A DNA stretch of 64,000 nucleotides from Streptomyces flavochromogenes (GTDB taxonomy: Bacteria > Actinomycetota > Actinomycetes > Streptomycetales > Streptomycetaceae): positions 372,001 to 436,000 of the forward strand of contig NZ_JNZO01000018.1 of NCBI RefSeq assembly GCF_000717595.1, read 5' to 3'. Shown one piece after another: positions 22,152 through 31,800 of this stretch. Both the position numbers and the translations under genes were made by a program. Numbering within the stretch: the stretch's first letter is position 1; each line of letters begins with the position of its first letter. The notes beneath the pieces are model-generated. The model was given only the letters and a program-made list of their open reading frames with translations. It was not told the origin of the DNA and searched no databases.

Positions 22152-23186
22152 TCAGACGAGCAGCGGCAGGACTTCCGCGCCGAGCCGCCGCACGTTCTCC
22201 TCGGTCGCCGCGAGGTCGCCCGTGCCCTCGGCGAGCAGGGCGAAGCGGGTGATGCCCGTGCGCTCCGCCGTCGCCGCCAGCCGGTCCGCCGCGCGCCGGG
22301 GCGTGCCCACCGGGTGCAGCCCGCACAGCAGCTCCGTGTACGCCACGGGGTCCCGCATCGCCCGGTGCCGGCCGTCGACCGTCACATGCGCGTCGAGACC
22401 CTGCTTCAGCCAGCCCGGCATCGCCTTCACCAGCGCCTCGGCCGCGTCCGCGCCCCGGTCCGCGAGCTGGGCCACGCCCGCAGAGACGTGGTGGGACCCG
22501 ATCCGCGCGATCTCGTCCGGGTCGCGTCCGGCCTCCCGCGCGCCGTGCGCCCAGGCCGTGACCATCTCGGCCTTCTCCTCGTCACCGCAGTGCATCCCGA
22601 GCAGCATCGGCAGTCCGCGCTCGGCGGCCAGCCGCACACTCTTCGGCGACGTGCAGGCCACCACGACCTCCGGGGCCGGGTCCCCGCCGATCAGCTCGTC
22701 GGGGCGGGGCACCACCGGCACCTCGCGGAAGGCGAACCGTTCTCCCTCGGCGCCCACACGGGGCTCGGAGAGCCAGCGCAGCAACAGGTCGAGCGATTCG
22801 GGGAAGCCCTTCTCGTACGCGCCGAGGCCCGCGCCGAAGACCTCCAGGTCGACCCAGGGGCCGCCCCGGCCCACCCCGAGGGTGAACCTGCCGCCCGACG
22901 TGAGGTGCAGCAGCGCCGCCTGCTCGCCCAGGGCGACCGGGTGCACGTTCGGCAGTACGCTCACCGCCGTGCCCACCCGCAGCCGGCGGGTGCGGCCCAG
23001 GAGCAGTGCGGCCAGTGTCACGGCCGAGGGGCAGACCCCGTACGGCACGAAGTGGTGCTCGGCAAGCCAGACCGCGTCGAGGCCCGCCTCCTCGGCGACC
23101 TCGGCGGTCCGCACCGCCCGGTGCAGGGCCTCACCCTGTCCCTGGCCCGGGAACTGGGCTGCCAGAACGAACGTACCCACGCGCAT
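22152..23186 (-). CDS. LLM-class F420/flavin-dependent oxidoreductase
   Basis: This 344-residue protein belongs to the luciferase-like monooxygenase superfamily, which uses FMN or coenzyme F420. The barrel start VGTFVLAAQFPGQGQGEAL, the EAGLDAVWLAEHHF segment with its conserved EHH, the LRVGTAVSVLPNVHPVALGEQAALL strand and SGGRFTLGVGRGGPW are typical. ATG 23186 has GGAGG nine bases upstream. It stands alone, and the substrate is unknown. The EHH motif favours the flavin or alkanal-type branch but does not settle the cofactor. Confidence 0.88.
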   Translation of the reverse strand: MRVGTFVLAAQFPGQGQGEALHRAVRTAEVAEEAGLDAVWLAEHHFVPYGVCPSAVTLAALLLGRTRRLRVGTAVSVLPNVHPVALGEQAALLHLTSGGRFTLGVGRGGPWVDLEVFGAGLGAYEKGFPESLDLLLRWLSEPRVGAEGERFAFREVPVVPRPDELIGGDPAPEVVVACTSPKSVRLAAERGLPMLLGMHCGDEEKAEMVTAWAHGAREAGRDPDEIARIGSHHVSAGVAQLADRGADAAEALVKAMPGWLKQGLDAHVTVDGRHRAMRDPVAYTELLCGLHPVGTPRRAADRLAATAERTGITRFALLAEGTGDLAATEENVRRLGAEVLPLLV

Positions 23187-23385
23187 CGCCTTGTGCCTCC
23201 TTTGCGGCCGACGCGTAACTCCCCTCGCACTGGCACCAACGTCTGACACGTGCCAAAGGCAACGGCCGTTCATGAAGTTCTTGCGATTTTCGGCTAAGCC
23301 GTCGCGGACAGGGCCCGGGGCACCGCATCGCGGCCCGTAGGCTTGAGGGAACGGTCCGTGTTCCCAGACCCCGTGAGGTGTGCCC

Positions 23386-23715
23386 GTGTCCCCGCGCCAC
23401 AACCGTTCCCGAGGCGGCGAGAAGCCCGAGCAGCAGCAGGGCGACCACGGCGACCGGTACGGCGGCGTGCAGCGTACCGAGACCTGGCAGGGCGAGGAGT
23501 GGTTCGTCCGCCTCGTCGCCGGCGCGAGCGCGCCCGGCAAGCGCTACCGCTGCCCCGGCTGCGACCAGGAGATCCCCGGCGGCGCCCCGCACGTGGTCGC
23601 CTGGCCGGAGTACGGGGGAGTGGACGACCGACGGCACTGGCACAAGGCCTGCTGGAGCGCGAAGGACCGCCGCACCAGCAGGGTGCAGCGGTCCCGGAAC
23701 GCGCCGAAGTACTGA
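23386..23715 (+). CDS. Small conserved protein with zinc-ribbon-like motif
   Basis: This 109-residue basic protein has an acidic/Gln-rich N-terminus (GGEKPEQQQGDHGD), a WQGEEWFVRLVAG segment, then CPGCDQEIPGGAPHVVAW and a later HWHKACW. The Cys/His residues (CxxC, H, HxHxxC) fit a single zinc site. Streptomyces genomes label this family an ATP/GTP-binding protein, but no P-loop is visible here. GTG 23386 has GAGG seven bases upstream, better placed than GTG 23380. A terminator dyad follows at once. Confidence 0.78.
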   Translation: MSPRHNRSRGGEKPEQQQGDHGDRYGGVQRTETWQGEEWFVRLVAGASAPGKRYRCPGCDQEIPGGAPHVVAWPEYGGVDDRRHWHKACWSAKDRRTSRVQRSRNAPKY

Positions 23716-23716
23716 G

Positions 23717-23743
23717 CCGAAGTGCCGAGCCGAGGCACTTCGG
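23717..23743. terminator. Bidirectional terminator
   Basis: CCGAAGTGCC and GGCACTTCGG form a 10-bp perfect stem with a 7-base loop, in the 49-bp gap between convergent genes. Confidence 0.75.
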
Positions 23744-23764
23744 AGAAGCAAGGGGCAGGGGCGC

Positions 23765-24604
23765 TCAGACGTCCCGGCTGTTCAGCAGCGAGAACGCGCC
23801 CGCGAGTGCGACCCCGGCGACCCCGGTCATGATCAGCAGTGGCTCCCAGCCCGACGGGCCGTCGTCCCCGAACGGCGGCCGCGCGGCGTACAGCGCGATC
23901 ATCTGCGAGGGGATCGCGTAGGTGAAGAGCCACTCCTGTACCGACTTCAAGGCCTCGGAGAACATGAACATGGCCGCCACCAGCGGCAGCAGCAGCACAC
24001 CGATCATCACCGTGATCGCACCGGCCGAGTGCCGGATCAGCGTGCCGAGCGCCAGCGACAGCAGCCCCAGCATGGCCAGGTAGCCGCCCGCGCCGACCGT
24101 CGCCCGCAGCCACTCGCCCGTCGTCGGCGTGTCCGCCGCATCCACCAGGGCGACCTGCACCGCACCCACGAGCGCGGCCACCACGGTGGTCACCGTGAAG
24201 ACGAGCAGGAAGAACACGATCGCCTTCGCCGTCAGCACCCGGGCCCGGCTCGGGCAGGCCGTCAGGGTCGTACGGATCATGCCGGTGCCGTACTCGGAGG
24301 CGATCGTCAGCACGCCGAGCGTGATCACACAGATCGAGGCCGGAAGCATGCCGAAGAAGCCGAAGCCGAGTGCCGACTCGTCGCCCATCCCCTGCTCGCC
24401 GGCGTTGGCGGCGATCGCCGCCACCCCCAGGCCGATGGCCACCATCAGCAGGACCATCACCCCGAGCGTCCACAGCGTCGAACGCACCGAGCGGATCTTC
24501 GTCCACTCGGAGGCGAGCGCGTCACCGAGGTGTGCCCTGCGGACCGGGATGGGGGAGACGTAGGAGTGCGGCGCCGGAGCGTGGTGCTGGGCGGGGGCGG
24601 TCAT
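23765..24604 (-). CDS. ABC transporter permease (pair 1)
   Basis: This 279-residue protein has six predicted helices. The cytoplasmic start ALASEWTKIRSVRSTLWTLGVMVLL is the mark of the ABC-2 like permeases found with bacitracin-type and other ATPases in Streptomyces. ASEYGTGMIRTTLTACPSRARVLTAKAI follows helix 2, a region shared with its paralogue at 25908-26687. Its ATG overlaps the ATPase stop (ATGA). Substrate unknown. Confidence 0.88.
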   Translation of the reverse strand: MTAPAQHHAPAPHSYVSPIPVRRAHLGDALASEWTKIRSVRSTLWTLGVMVLLMVAIGLGVAAIAANAGEQGMGDESALGFGFFGMLPASICVITLGVLTIASEYGTGMIRTTLTACPSRARVLTAKAIVFFLLVFTVTTVVAALVGAVQVALVDAADTPTTGEWLRATVGAGGYLAMLGLLSLALGTLIRHSAGAITVMIGVLLLPLVAAMFMFSEALKSVQEWLFTYAIPSQMIALYAARPPFGDDGPSGWEPLLIMTGVAGVALAGAFSLLNSRDV

Positions 24605-25755
24605 CGGGCGTCCTTGGTGGTGTCGCTCGGCTGGGGGGCGGCCGGCTGCTGAGCGGCCGGAGGGGCGTACGGACCCGGCACGGGCTGCTGGCCGGGAGCC
24701 CCCGCGTACGGGTTCTGCCCGGGCGGCGGCGGGGCGTACCAGCCCTGCTGCGGCACGTCCTGCACCACCGGCTGCGGCGGCATGCCGTACCCCGGGTGGC
24801 CGGGCTGCTGCGGCGGCTGGAGGTGCGCGAGCCGGTCGTCGGTGGAGCGGTAGTCCACGGCGCCCTGTGTCAGGCGCATGTACGCCTCCTCCAGCGAGGC
24901 CTGGTGCGGGGACAGCTCCCAGACGCGTACGTCCGCGTCGTGCGCCAGGTCGCTGATCCGCGGCAGCGGCAGGCCCGTCACCCGCAGCGCGCCGTCCGGC
25001 TCCGACATCACCTGGCCGCCGGCCTCCATGAGGGCCGCCGTCAGCTTCTCCCGCTGCCCCGGCTCCGTGTGCGGCGTCCGCACCCGGGCGAAGTCGGCGG
25101 AGTTCGCCGAGATGAAGTCCGTGACGCTCATGTCCGCGAGCAGCTGCCCGCGGCCGATCACGATCAGATGGTCGGCGGTGAGGGCCATCTCGCTCATGAG
25201 GTGGCTGGAGACGAAGACCGTCCGCCCCTCGGCGGCCAGCTTCTTCATCAGGTTGCGGACCCAGAGGATGCCCTCCGGGTCCAGGCCGTTGACCGGCTCG
25301 TCGAAGAGCAGCACCTGCGGGTCGCCCAGGAGCGCCGCCGCGATGCCGAGCCGCTGGCCCATGCCGAGCGAGAAGCCCTTGGAACGCCGCTTGGCCACGT
25401 CCTGGAGGCCGACGACTCCGAGGACCTCGTCGACGCGCTGCGCCGGGATGCCGGCGAGCTGCGCGAGCGACAGCAGATGGCTGCGCGCGCTCCGCCCGCC
25501 GTGCACGGCCTTCGCGTCGAGGAGCGCGCCGACCTGACGGGGCGCGTTCGGCAGCTGCCGGAAGGGGTGGCCGCCGATCGTGACATGTCCCGCGGACGGC
25601 CGGTCGAGGCCGAGGATCATGCGCATCGTGGTCGACTTGCCGGACCCGTTGGGCCCCAGGAACCCGGTGACGACACCGGGCCTCACCTGGAAGGAAAGGT
25701 TGTACACGGCCGTCTTGGCGCCGTAGCGCTTCGTCAGGCCGACTGCCTCGATCAT
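24601..25755 (-). CDS. ABC transporter ATP-binding protein (pair 1)
   Basis: This 384-residue ATPase has Walker A GPNGSGKST, signature FSLGMGQRLGIA, Walker B VLLFDEPVNGLDPEG, and the SSHLMSEMALTADHLIVIG D/H-loop region. The last 75 residues are a Pro/Gln/Gly-rich tail absent from its paralogue at 26691-27659. The central ATPase parts of the two are nearly identical, so the pairs arose by tandem duplication. It is coupled to its permease by ATGA. Confidence 0.92.
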   Translation of the reverse strand: MIEAVGLTKRYGAKTAVYNLSFQVRPGVVTGFLGPNGSGKSTTMRMILGLDRPSAGHVTIGGHPFRQLPNAPRQVGALLDAKAVHGGRSARSHLLSLAQLAGIPAQRVDEVLGVVGLQDVAKRRSKGFSLGMGQRLGIAAALLGDPQVLLFDEPVNGLDPEGILWVRNLMKKLAAEGRTVFVSSHLMSEMALTADHLIVIGRGQLLADMSVTDFISANSADFARVRTPHTEPGQREKLTAALMEAGGQVMSEPDGALRVTGLPLPRISDLAHDADVRVWELSPHQASLEEAYMRLTQGAVDYRSTDDRLAHLQPPQQPGHPGYGMPPQPVVQDVPQQGWYAPPPPGQNPYAGAPGQQPVPGPYAPPAAQQPAAPQPSDTTKDAR

Positions 25756-25907
25756 TCTCCAGCCCCATCGACAGGTCGGTCGCACCATGGTCGGGGCGTG
25801 GCGGCCGTCGGCCGGAGCCCCCCGTATGAGCTAGGAGCTTATCCAGCCGTTGACGGTTCCGGCGAAGTGGAGACGGCCTCCGGGCGGTCTCCGGATCCGG
25901 CGGCCTC

Positions 25908-26687
25908 TCAGGCGTCCCGCTTCTTCATCACCAGATAGCCGCCGGCCAGCGCGGCCACCACCCAGAGCACCATGATCCCCAGACCGGCCCACGGGCCGTA
26001 CGGAGCCTCCTCCGTGTTCATGGCGTCCGGGACGACCTGCATGATCTTCGAGCCGGCCTGGTCGGGGAAGTAGCGGGCCACCTCCTTGACCTTCGGCACG
26101 GCCGCCAGGATCTGCGACACCAGGAAGAAGAACGGCATCAGGATGCCGAGCGAGAGCATCGACGAGCGCAGCATCGCCGCGACGCCCATGGAGAACAGCG
26201 CGATCAGGCCCATGTAGAGCCCGCCGCCGATCACCGCCCGCAGCACGTTGTCGTCACCGATCGAGGCCCGGTGCTCACCGAGCAGCGCCTGCCCCAGGAA
26301 GAAGGAGAGGAAGCTCGTCGCGAGCCCCACGGCGAACGCGAGCCCGCCCGCCACCGTGACCTTCGAGAAGAGGAAGGTCGCGCGCTGCGGCACGGCCGCC
26401 AGGGAGGTGCGGATCATGCCCGAGGAGTACTCGGTCCCCACCACCAGGACGCCGAAGACCACCATCGCCAGCTGCCCCAGGGTCATCCCGAAGAAGCTGA
26501 CCAGCGTCGGGTCGAAGGTGGCCCGCTCGACCTCACTGAGGTCGTCGAAGGTGGAGTTGAACACGGCGGACAGCGCCGCGCCGATCGCCACCGTGACGAT
26601 CAGGGCGCTCGCCAGCGTCCAGACGGTCGACGACACCGTCCGGATCTTGGTCCACTCGGACTGCAGGACCGCGGATACCGCTGCCAT
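25908..26687 (-). CDS. ABC transporter permease (pair 2)
   Basis: This 259-residue protein has six helices and is the paralogue of the permease at 23765-24604; it shares the QSEWTKIRTVSSTVWTLASALIV start and GTEYSSGMIRTSLAAVPQRATFLFSKV after helix 2. The C-terminus ends in a lysine-rich anchor (YLVMKKRDA). It starts 3 bp after the stop of its ATPase, so the pair is one operon. The 152-bp gap to pair 1 holds no obvious terminator, so all four genes may be co-transcribed. Confidence 0.88.
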   Translation of the reverse strand: MAAVSAVLQSEWTKIRTVSSTVWTLASALIVTVAIGAALSAVFNSTFDDLSEVERATFDPTLVSFFGMTLGQLAMVVFGVLVVGTEYSSGMIRTSLAAVPQRATFLFSKVTVAGGLAFAVGLATSFLSFFLGQALLGEHRASIGDDNVLRAVIGGGLYMGLIALFSMGVAAMLRSSMLSLGILMPFFFLVSQILAAVPKVKEVARYFPDQAGSKIMQVVPDAMNTEEAPYGPWAGLGIMVLWVVAALAGGYLVMKKRDA

Positions 26688-26690
26688 CGT

Positions 26691-27659
26691 TCAGGCTCCC
26701 TGGGAGGTCGTGCCCCACTGGGGGCCGGGCGCCGGGGCGCCACCGTGTACATCGGTGCCGTGCGCGTGGTACTCCACCGCACTTGCCGTCATCTGCATGA
26801 AGGCCTCTTCGAGCGAGGCGCGCTGGGAGCTCAGCTCGTGCAGCACGAGCCCGTTCTCGGCGGCGAGTTCACCCAGCTTCTCGGTCGTCGCCCCGTCCAC
26901 CTCGAGGGTGCCGTTGCCCGCCTCGACCGCGATGAACCCGTGCGCGTGCAACAGGTCCCGGAGGCGCTCCTGTTGCGGAGAGCGCAGCCGTACATAACTC
27001 CGGGAATTCTCCTGGATGAAATCCGCCATCGACGTGTCGGCCAGCAGCTTTCCCTGTCCGATCACGATCAGATGATCGGCTGTCAGGGCCATTTCACTCA
27101 TCAGATGGCTGGAAACGAAGATCGTCCGGCCCTCGGCCGCCAACGCCTTCATCAGATTGCGGATCCAGTGAATTCCCTCGGGGTCCAGACCATTGACGGG
27201 TTCGTCGAACATCAGGATCTCGGGATCGCCGAGCAGCGCCGACGCGATGCCGAGCCGCTGCCCCATACCGAGGGAGAAACCTTTCGACTTCTTCCGCGCG
27301 ACCGGCGTCAGACCCACCAGGTCCAGCACCTCGCTCACCCGGCGTTCGGGGATGCGGTTCGACTGCGCGAGGCACAGCAGGTTGTTGTACGCGGAGCGGC
27401 CGCCGTTCATGGCCTTGGCGTCGAGCAGCGCGCCGATGTACTTCAGCGGCTCCTGGAGCTCCCGGTAGTGCTTGCCGTCGATCCGGACCGTCCCGCTCGT
27501 CGGGTTGTCCAGGTCCAGCATCATCCGCATCGTCGTGGACTTGCCCGCCCCATTGGGCCCGAGGAAGCCCGTGATCACCCCAGGACGCACCTGGAAGGAG
27601 AGATGGTCGACCGCGGTCTTCGCCCCGTATCGCTTGGTCAGGCCCTCAAGCTCGATCAT
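26691..27659 (-). CDS. ABC transporter ATP-binding protein (pair 2)
   Basis: This 322-residue ATPase starts MIELEGLTKRYGAKTAVDHLSFQVRPG, with Walker A GPNGAGKST, signature FSLGMGQRLGIASALLG, Walker B ILMFDEPVNGLDPEG and the SSHLMSEMALTADHLIVIG segment identical to pair 1. ATG 27659 begins the conserved first strand. Local codon use drops in GC around 26980-27310 compared with pair 1, though the protein is conserved. It is the first gene of the four-gene set; the function is unknown export. Confidence 0.92.
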   Translation of the reverse strand: MIELEGLTKRYGAKTAVDHLSFQVRPGVITGFLGPNGAGKSTTMRMMLDLDNPTSGTVRIDGKHYRELQEPLKYIGALLDAKAMNGGRSAYNNLLCLAQSNRIPERRVSEVLDLVGLTPVARKKSKGFSLGMGQRLGIASALLGDPEILMFDEPVNGLDPEGIHWIRNLMKALAAEGRTIFVSSHLMSEMALTADHLIVIGQGKLLADTSMADFIQENSRSYVRLRSPQQERLRDLLHAHGFIAVEAGNGTLEVDGATTEKLGELAAENGLVLHELSSQRASLEEAFMQMTASAVEYHAHGTDVHGGAPAPGPQWGTTSQGA

Positions 27660-27808
27660 GCGTCCCAACCTACGGGTGCGCAAAACCCCCCGCCACCGGA
27701 ATGACAGGGGGTTCTGGGGAACGCTACGAACTCGTTACCGGCAGTGCGTCAGGTCGACGGTCCCGACCCGGACGGCCGTACGGGGGGCGGCCGTACAGGG
27801 GACGGGCG

Positions 27809-28744
27809 TCAGCGGGACTGCTGGGCCGGGACGCCGGCCGGGCGCTCGTCGTCGATCGGGGAGCCGGCCGCCGCCACCGCGGCACCGGTCAGCGTCGCCA
27901 GCATCTCGCGGACGTTGGTCAGCTGCGCGTTGATCGAGTCCCGGCGGTTCGTCAGCGCCGCGAGCTCGCGCTCCGATTCGCTGCGGATCCGGTCGGCCTT
28001 GGCGTTCGCGTCGGCCACGATGTCCTCGGCCTGGCGCTGCGCGGTCTCCACCGTCTGACGGGCCCGGCGCTCCGCGTCCGTACGCAGCTTCTCGGCCTCC
28101 AGGCGGAGCTGCTCGGCGCGGTGCTCGATCTCGGCGAGGCGCTTCTCGGCCTTGGCCTGACGCGAGGCCAGGTCGCGCTCCGACTGCTCGCGACGCTTGG
28201 CCAGGTTGGTCTCGAAGTCCGCGGCGGCCTGGGCGGCCTTGGCGCGGGTCTCCTCGAAGAGGGCGTCCGCCTCCTCGCGCTTCGACTGCGCGTCCTTCTG
28301 CGCCTCGGCGCGCAGCGTGTTGGCCTCGCCCTGCGCCTTCTCGACGATGCGGACGCCCTCGTCCTCGGCCTTCGACTTGCGCTCGGCCGCGAAGGACTCC
28401 GCGTCGTTGCGCACCTGCTGGGCGGCCGACTCGGCCAGCTCGCGGTGCTGCTCGGCGGCGCGACGGGCCTCCTCACGCAGGTCCTTCGCCTCCTCCTCGG
28501 CGAGCCGGAGGATCTTCTCGACTCGGGCGCCGAGCCCCGCGTACGACGGCTCGGCGTCGGTGACCTGCGCCTGGGCGTTCTGCGTCTCGAGGTGGAGCTC
28601 CTCGATGCGCTTCTCCAGGGAGGTGATGCGGGACAGCGCACTGTCGCGGTCGGACACGAGCTTGGTAATGCGGTCGTCCACCTGACCGCGGTCGTAACCG
28701 CGCCGCACGAGCTCGAAGCCGAAGGGGGAGGATGTGTCGCTCAT
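27809..28744 (-). CDS. filP: Intermediate-filament-like coiled-coil protein FilP
   Basis: This 311-residue protein forms cytoskeletal networks that give hyphae mechanical strength near the tip and interacts with DivIVA. The N-terminus GFELVRRGYDRGQVDDRITKLVSDRDSALSRI resembles the DivIVA membrane-targeting region. From about 35 to 275 the chain is an almost continuous heptad/hendecad coiled coil rich in Ala, Glu, Arg and Lys. ATG 28744 has AGGAAA upstream. It lies directly behind scy, the same order as in S. coelicolor (FilP SCO5396, Scy SCO5397). Identity rests on sequence character, length and synteny. Confidence 0.93.
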   Translation of the reverse strand: MSDTSSPFGFELVRRGYDRGQVDDRITKLVSDRDSALSRITSLEKRIEELHLETQNAQAQVTDAEPSYAGLGARVEKILRLAEEEAKDLREEARRAAEQHRELAESAAQQVRNDAESFAAERKSKAEDEGVRIVEKAQGEANTLRAEAQKDAQSKREEADALFEETRAKAAQAAADFETNLAKRREQSERDLASRQAKAEKRLAEIEHRAEQLRLEAEKLRTDAERRARQTVETAQRQAEDIVADANAKADRIRSESERELAALTNRRDSINAQLTNVREMLATLTGAAVAAAGSPIDDERPAGVPAQQSR

Positions 28745-28858
28745 GGGTTTCCTGTCGAATGAGACCGGTGAGGTGTTAGAGGGAATCCTAGGGGCCGAAG
28801 CGGCGTGTCATCGAGCGTATGCCCGTTTGATCTGGAGAATGTCCAGCCTTTTGAGTGG

Positions 28859-31800
28859 CTAGCCGTCCTGGGACTTGCCACTCGAACGAGTGGACCCCGC
28901 TGATGCGCCCGCCTTGACACCATCCTTCGTACCGGCGGACGGAGTCTCGAAAGACTCCAACGCCTCCAGCACGTCCTGGACACGGGAGATCTCGGCATTG
29001 ATGTCCTTGCGGCGCCGCACGAGCACTTCCAGTTCGCGCTGACCTTCCTCGATCGTCTTCTCCGCCTCGGTCCGGGCCTCCGCCAGCGTCCGCTCGGCCT
29101 CGGCCTTGATGCCCTCGGCCTCCGCGACGAGCGAGGCCTTCTTCTGCTCGGCCTCCTTCAGGAGCGCCTCGGCCTTGCGGACCGCCGCGATCCGGACCTT
29201 GCTCGCCTCCGAACTCGCCTCGGAGACCAGCTCCTTGGCCTTCGCGTCGGCCTCGGCCCGCTGTTCCGTCGCGGCCTTCATCAGGTTGTCGACCCGCTCG
29301 CCCGCCGTCTTCATCTGCTCGGCGCTCTCGCGGCGCGCCCGCTCGTGCAGTTCCTCGATCTCGCCCTCGACGCGGCCCCGCAGCTCCTCGGCCCGCTCCC
29401 TTATGGCCGTCGCGTCGCCGCGTGCCCCGACCAGGAGTTCGTCCGCGTCCGTACGGGCCTTCTCCACCAGCGAGTTGCCCTCGACGGTCGCCTCGGCGAC
29501 GATCCGCTCGGCCTCCTTGCGGGCCGCGCCGACCATCATGTCCGCCTGCGACTCGGCCTCGGTGGTGGCGCGCAGCGCCTCCTCCTGCGCCTTGCCGATG
29601 AGCTGGTCCGCCTGCTCGGCCGCGTCCGAACGCTTCCGGGCGCCGGCCTCCCGCGCCTCGTCGAGCGTCCGGTCCGCCTCCTCGCGGGCCTCCGCGCGCA
29701 TCTGCTCGGCCGCCGCCTCGGCGTCGGCCTTGAGCCGCTCCGACTCGGCACGGATCCGCTCGGCGTCCTGCCGGGCGGAGCTCACGGTCGCCTCTGCCGC
29801 GGCGCGCGCCTCCTCCGTGACGGAATCGACGAGTTCGCCGGCCTCACGGGTGAGCCGTTCGGCCTCGGCGGTCGCCTCGCGGGTGAGCCGTTCGGCTTCG
29901 CTCGTGGCCTCCGCGAGCAGGGCGTCGGCCTGTTCGGCGGCGTCGCTGCGGCGCTTGTCGGCGGCCTTGCGGGCCGGCCTCGGTGCGGAGGCGTCGGGCG
30001 TCCTGCTCGGTGGTCTCCATGAGCTCGACCGCCTCGGCGGTGAGCCGTTCGGCCTCGGCGGCGACCGCGGCCGCCCGCAGCGCCTCCGCGTGCGCCTCCC
30101 CGTCGGCCTTGACCTGTTCGGCCTCGGTGCGGAGGCGTCGGGCGTCCTGCTCGGTGGTCTCCATGAGCTCGACCGCCTCGGCGGTGAGCCGTTCGGCCTC
30201 GGCGGCCGATCCGGTCCGCCTCGGTACGGGCCTCGCCGACGACCGACTCGGCGCGCTCGGCGGCCTCCGAACGGATCCGGTTCGCGTCGTCGCGGGCGTC
30301 GGCCCGGGTGCGGGCCGCGTCCTGCTCGGACGCGGCGAGCGAATCCGTCACCTCGGTCCGTACCCGCTGCGCGTACTCGGCGGTGTCCGCGCGCAGCTTC
30401 TCCGACTCGGCGATCGCGTCGGCGACCGTCCGCTCGGCCAGGGCCTTGGCGGCGTCCGTCTCCTCCTGCGCGCGCGTCCGCGTGCGGGCGGCGTCCTCGG
30501 ACGCCCGCTCCCGCTCCTCGTACGCGTCGGCGCGGACCCGGTCCGCCTCCTCCTGCGCCTCGGAACGCGTCCGCTCGGCCGCGTGCTCGGCGGCGCTGCG
30601 CAGCCCGGCGACCTCCTCCTCGGCCTGCTCGCGCAGACCCGCCACCGAGTCCCGTACCTCCTGGGCGGCTCGCGTGGCCGCGGTGACCATCTCGGTCGCC
30701 CGCGCGTCCGCCTCCTCGACCAGGCGCTGCGCCTCGACCTGCGCGTCCTCGACGCGCTTGCGGGCCGCGGCGAGAAGCTCCTCGGACCGCTCGCGGGCGT
30801 GCTCGCGCTCCCGGCCGGCCTCGGAACGGGCCGACTCGAGCGTCTCCTCGGCCTCCCGGCGACGCCGGACGGCCTCCTCCTGCGCGGCGGCCAGCGCCTC
30901 GGCGGCCTCGGTGGCCACCCGCTCGGCAGCGGCGGCGGCCTCGGCCCGTACCCGGTCGGCGGTCTCCTGGGCCTCCGACCGCAGCCGCTCGGCCTCCTCG
31001 GTCGCCTCCTTGCGGAGCCGTCCGGCGGCGCTCTCCGCCTCGGTACGCGTGGCGGACGCGTCCGACGCGGCCTCGGCGCGCAGCCGCTCGGCCTCCTGCT
31101 CGGCCTGCTCCTGGAGCGTACGGACGCGCTCCGCGGCCTCGGTCCGCAGCCGCTCCGTCTCCTCGGCGGCCTCGCGCCGGATCAGCTCGCCCTCGGCGCG
31201 CGCGTCGGTGAGCTCCTGCCCGGCCGCCGCGACCTTCGCCTCGGCTTCGGTGTGCAGCCGGGTCAGCTCCTCGGCGGCCTCGGCGCGGCGGGCCTCGGCG
31301 GCCCGCTCGGCGTCGGCGCGCAGCCCGGCCGCGGCCTTCTCGGCCGCCGCCTTGACCGCCTCGGCCTGCTCCTCGGCCTCGGCGCGCAGCCGCTCGGCCT
31401 CGGCGCGGGTCCGCTCCAGGGTCTCCTCGGCCTGCGTCCGGAGCGTCTGGGCGCGCTCCATGGCCTCCGACTTGGCCCGCTCGCTCTCGGCGCCGGCCTT
31501 CGTCCGCATCTCGTCGGCGTCGGTACGGGCCTTGGTGAGGAGCTCCTCGGCGCTGCTGGCCGCCTCCTCGATCTGCTGGACGGCCTCGCGGCGGGCCTCG
31601 CCGCGGATCCGCTCGCCCTCCGCGATGGCCTCGGCGCGCAGCTGCTCGGCCTCGCCGCGCAGCCGGCGGGCCTCCTCCTGCAGCTCGACCGTCTTGGCGC
31701 GGTACTCCTTGGTGTCGTCCTTCGCCGAACCGAGCAGCTCGTCCGCCTGCTCCTCGGCCTGGGAGCGCAGGCGGTCGATCTCCGCCTCGGTCTCGCGGCG

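Noticed and set aside
28859..29785. Separate 308-residue coiled-coil gene downstream of scy
   Set aside because: It continues the scy coiled-coil repeat with no start signal; it is the C-terminal part after the second frameshift.
29844..30164. Small 106-residue ORF inside scy
   Set aside because: It is the middle segment of scy between the two frameshifts, not a gene of its own.
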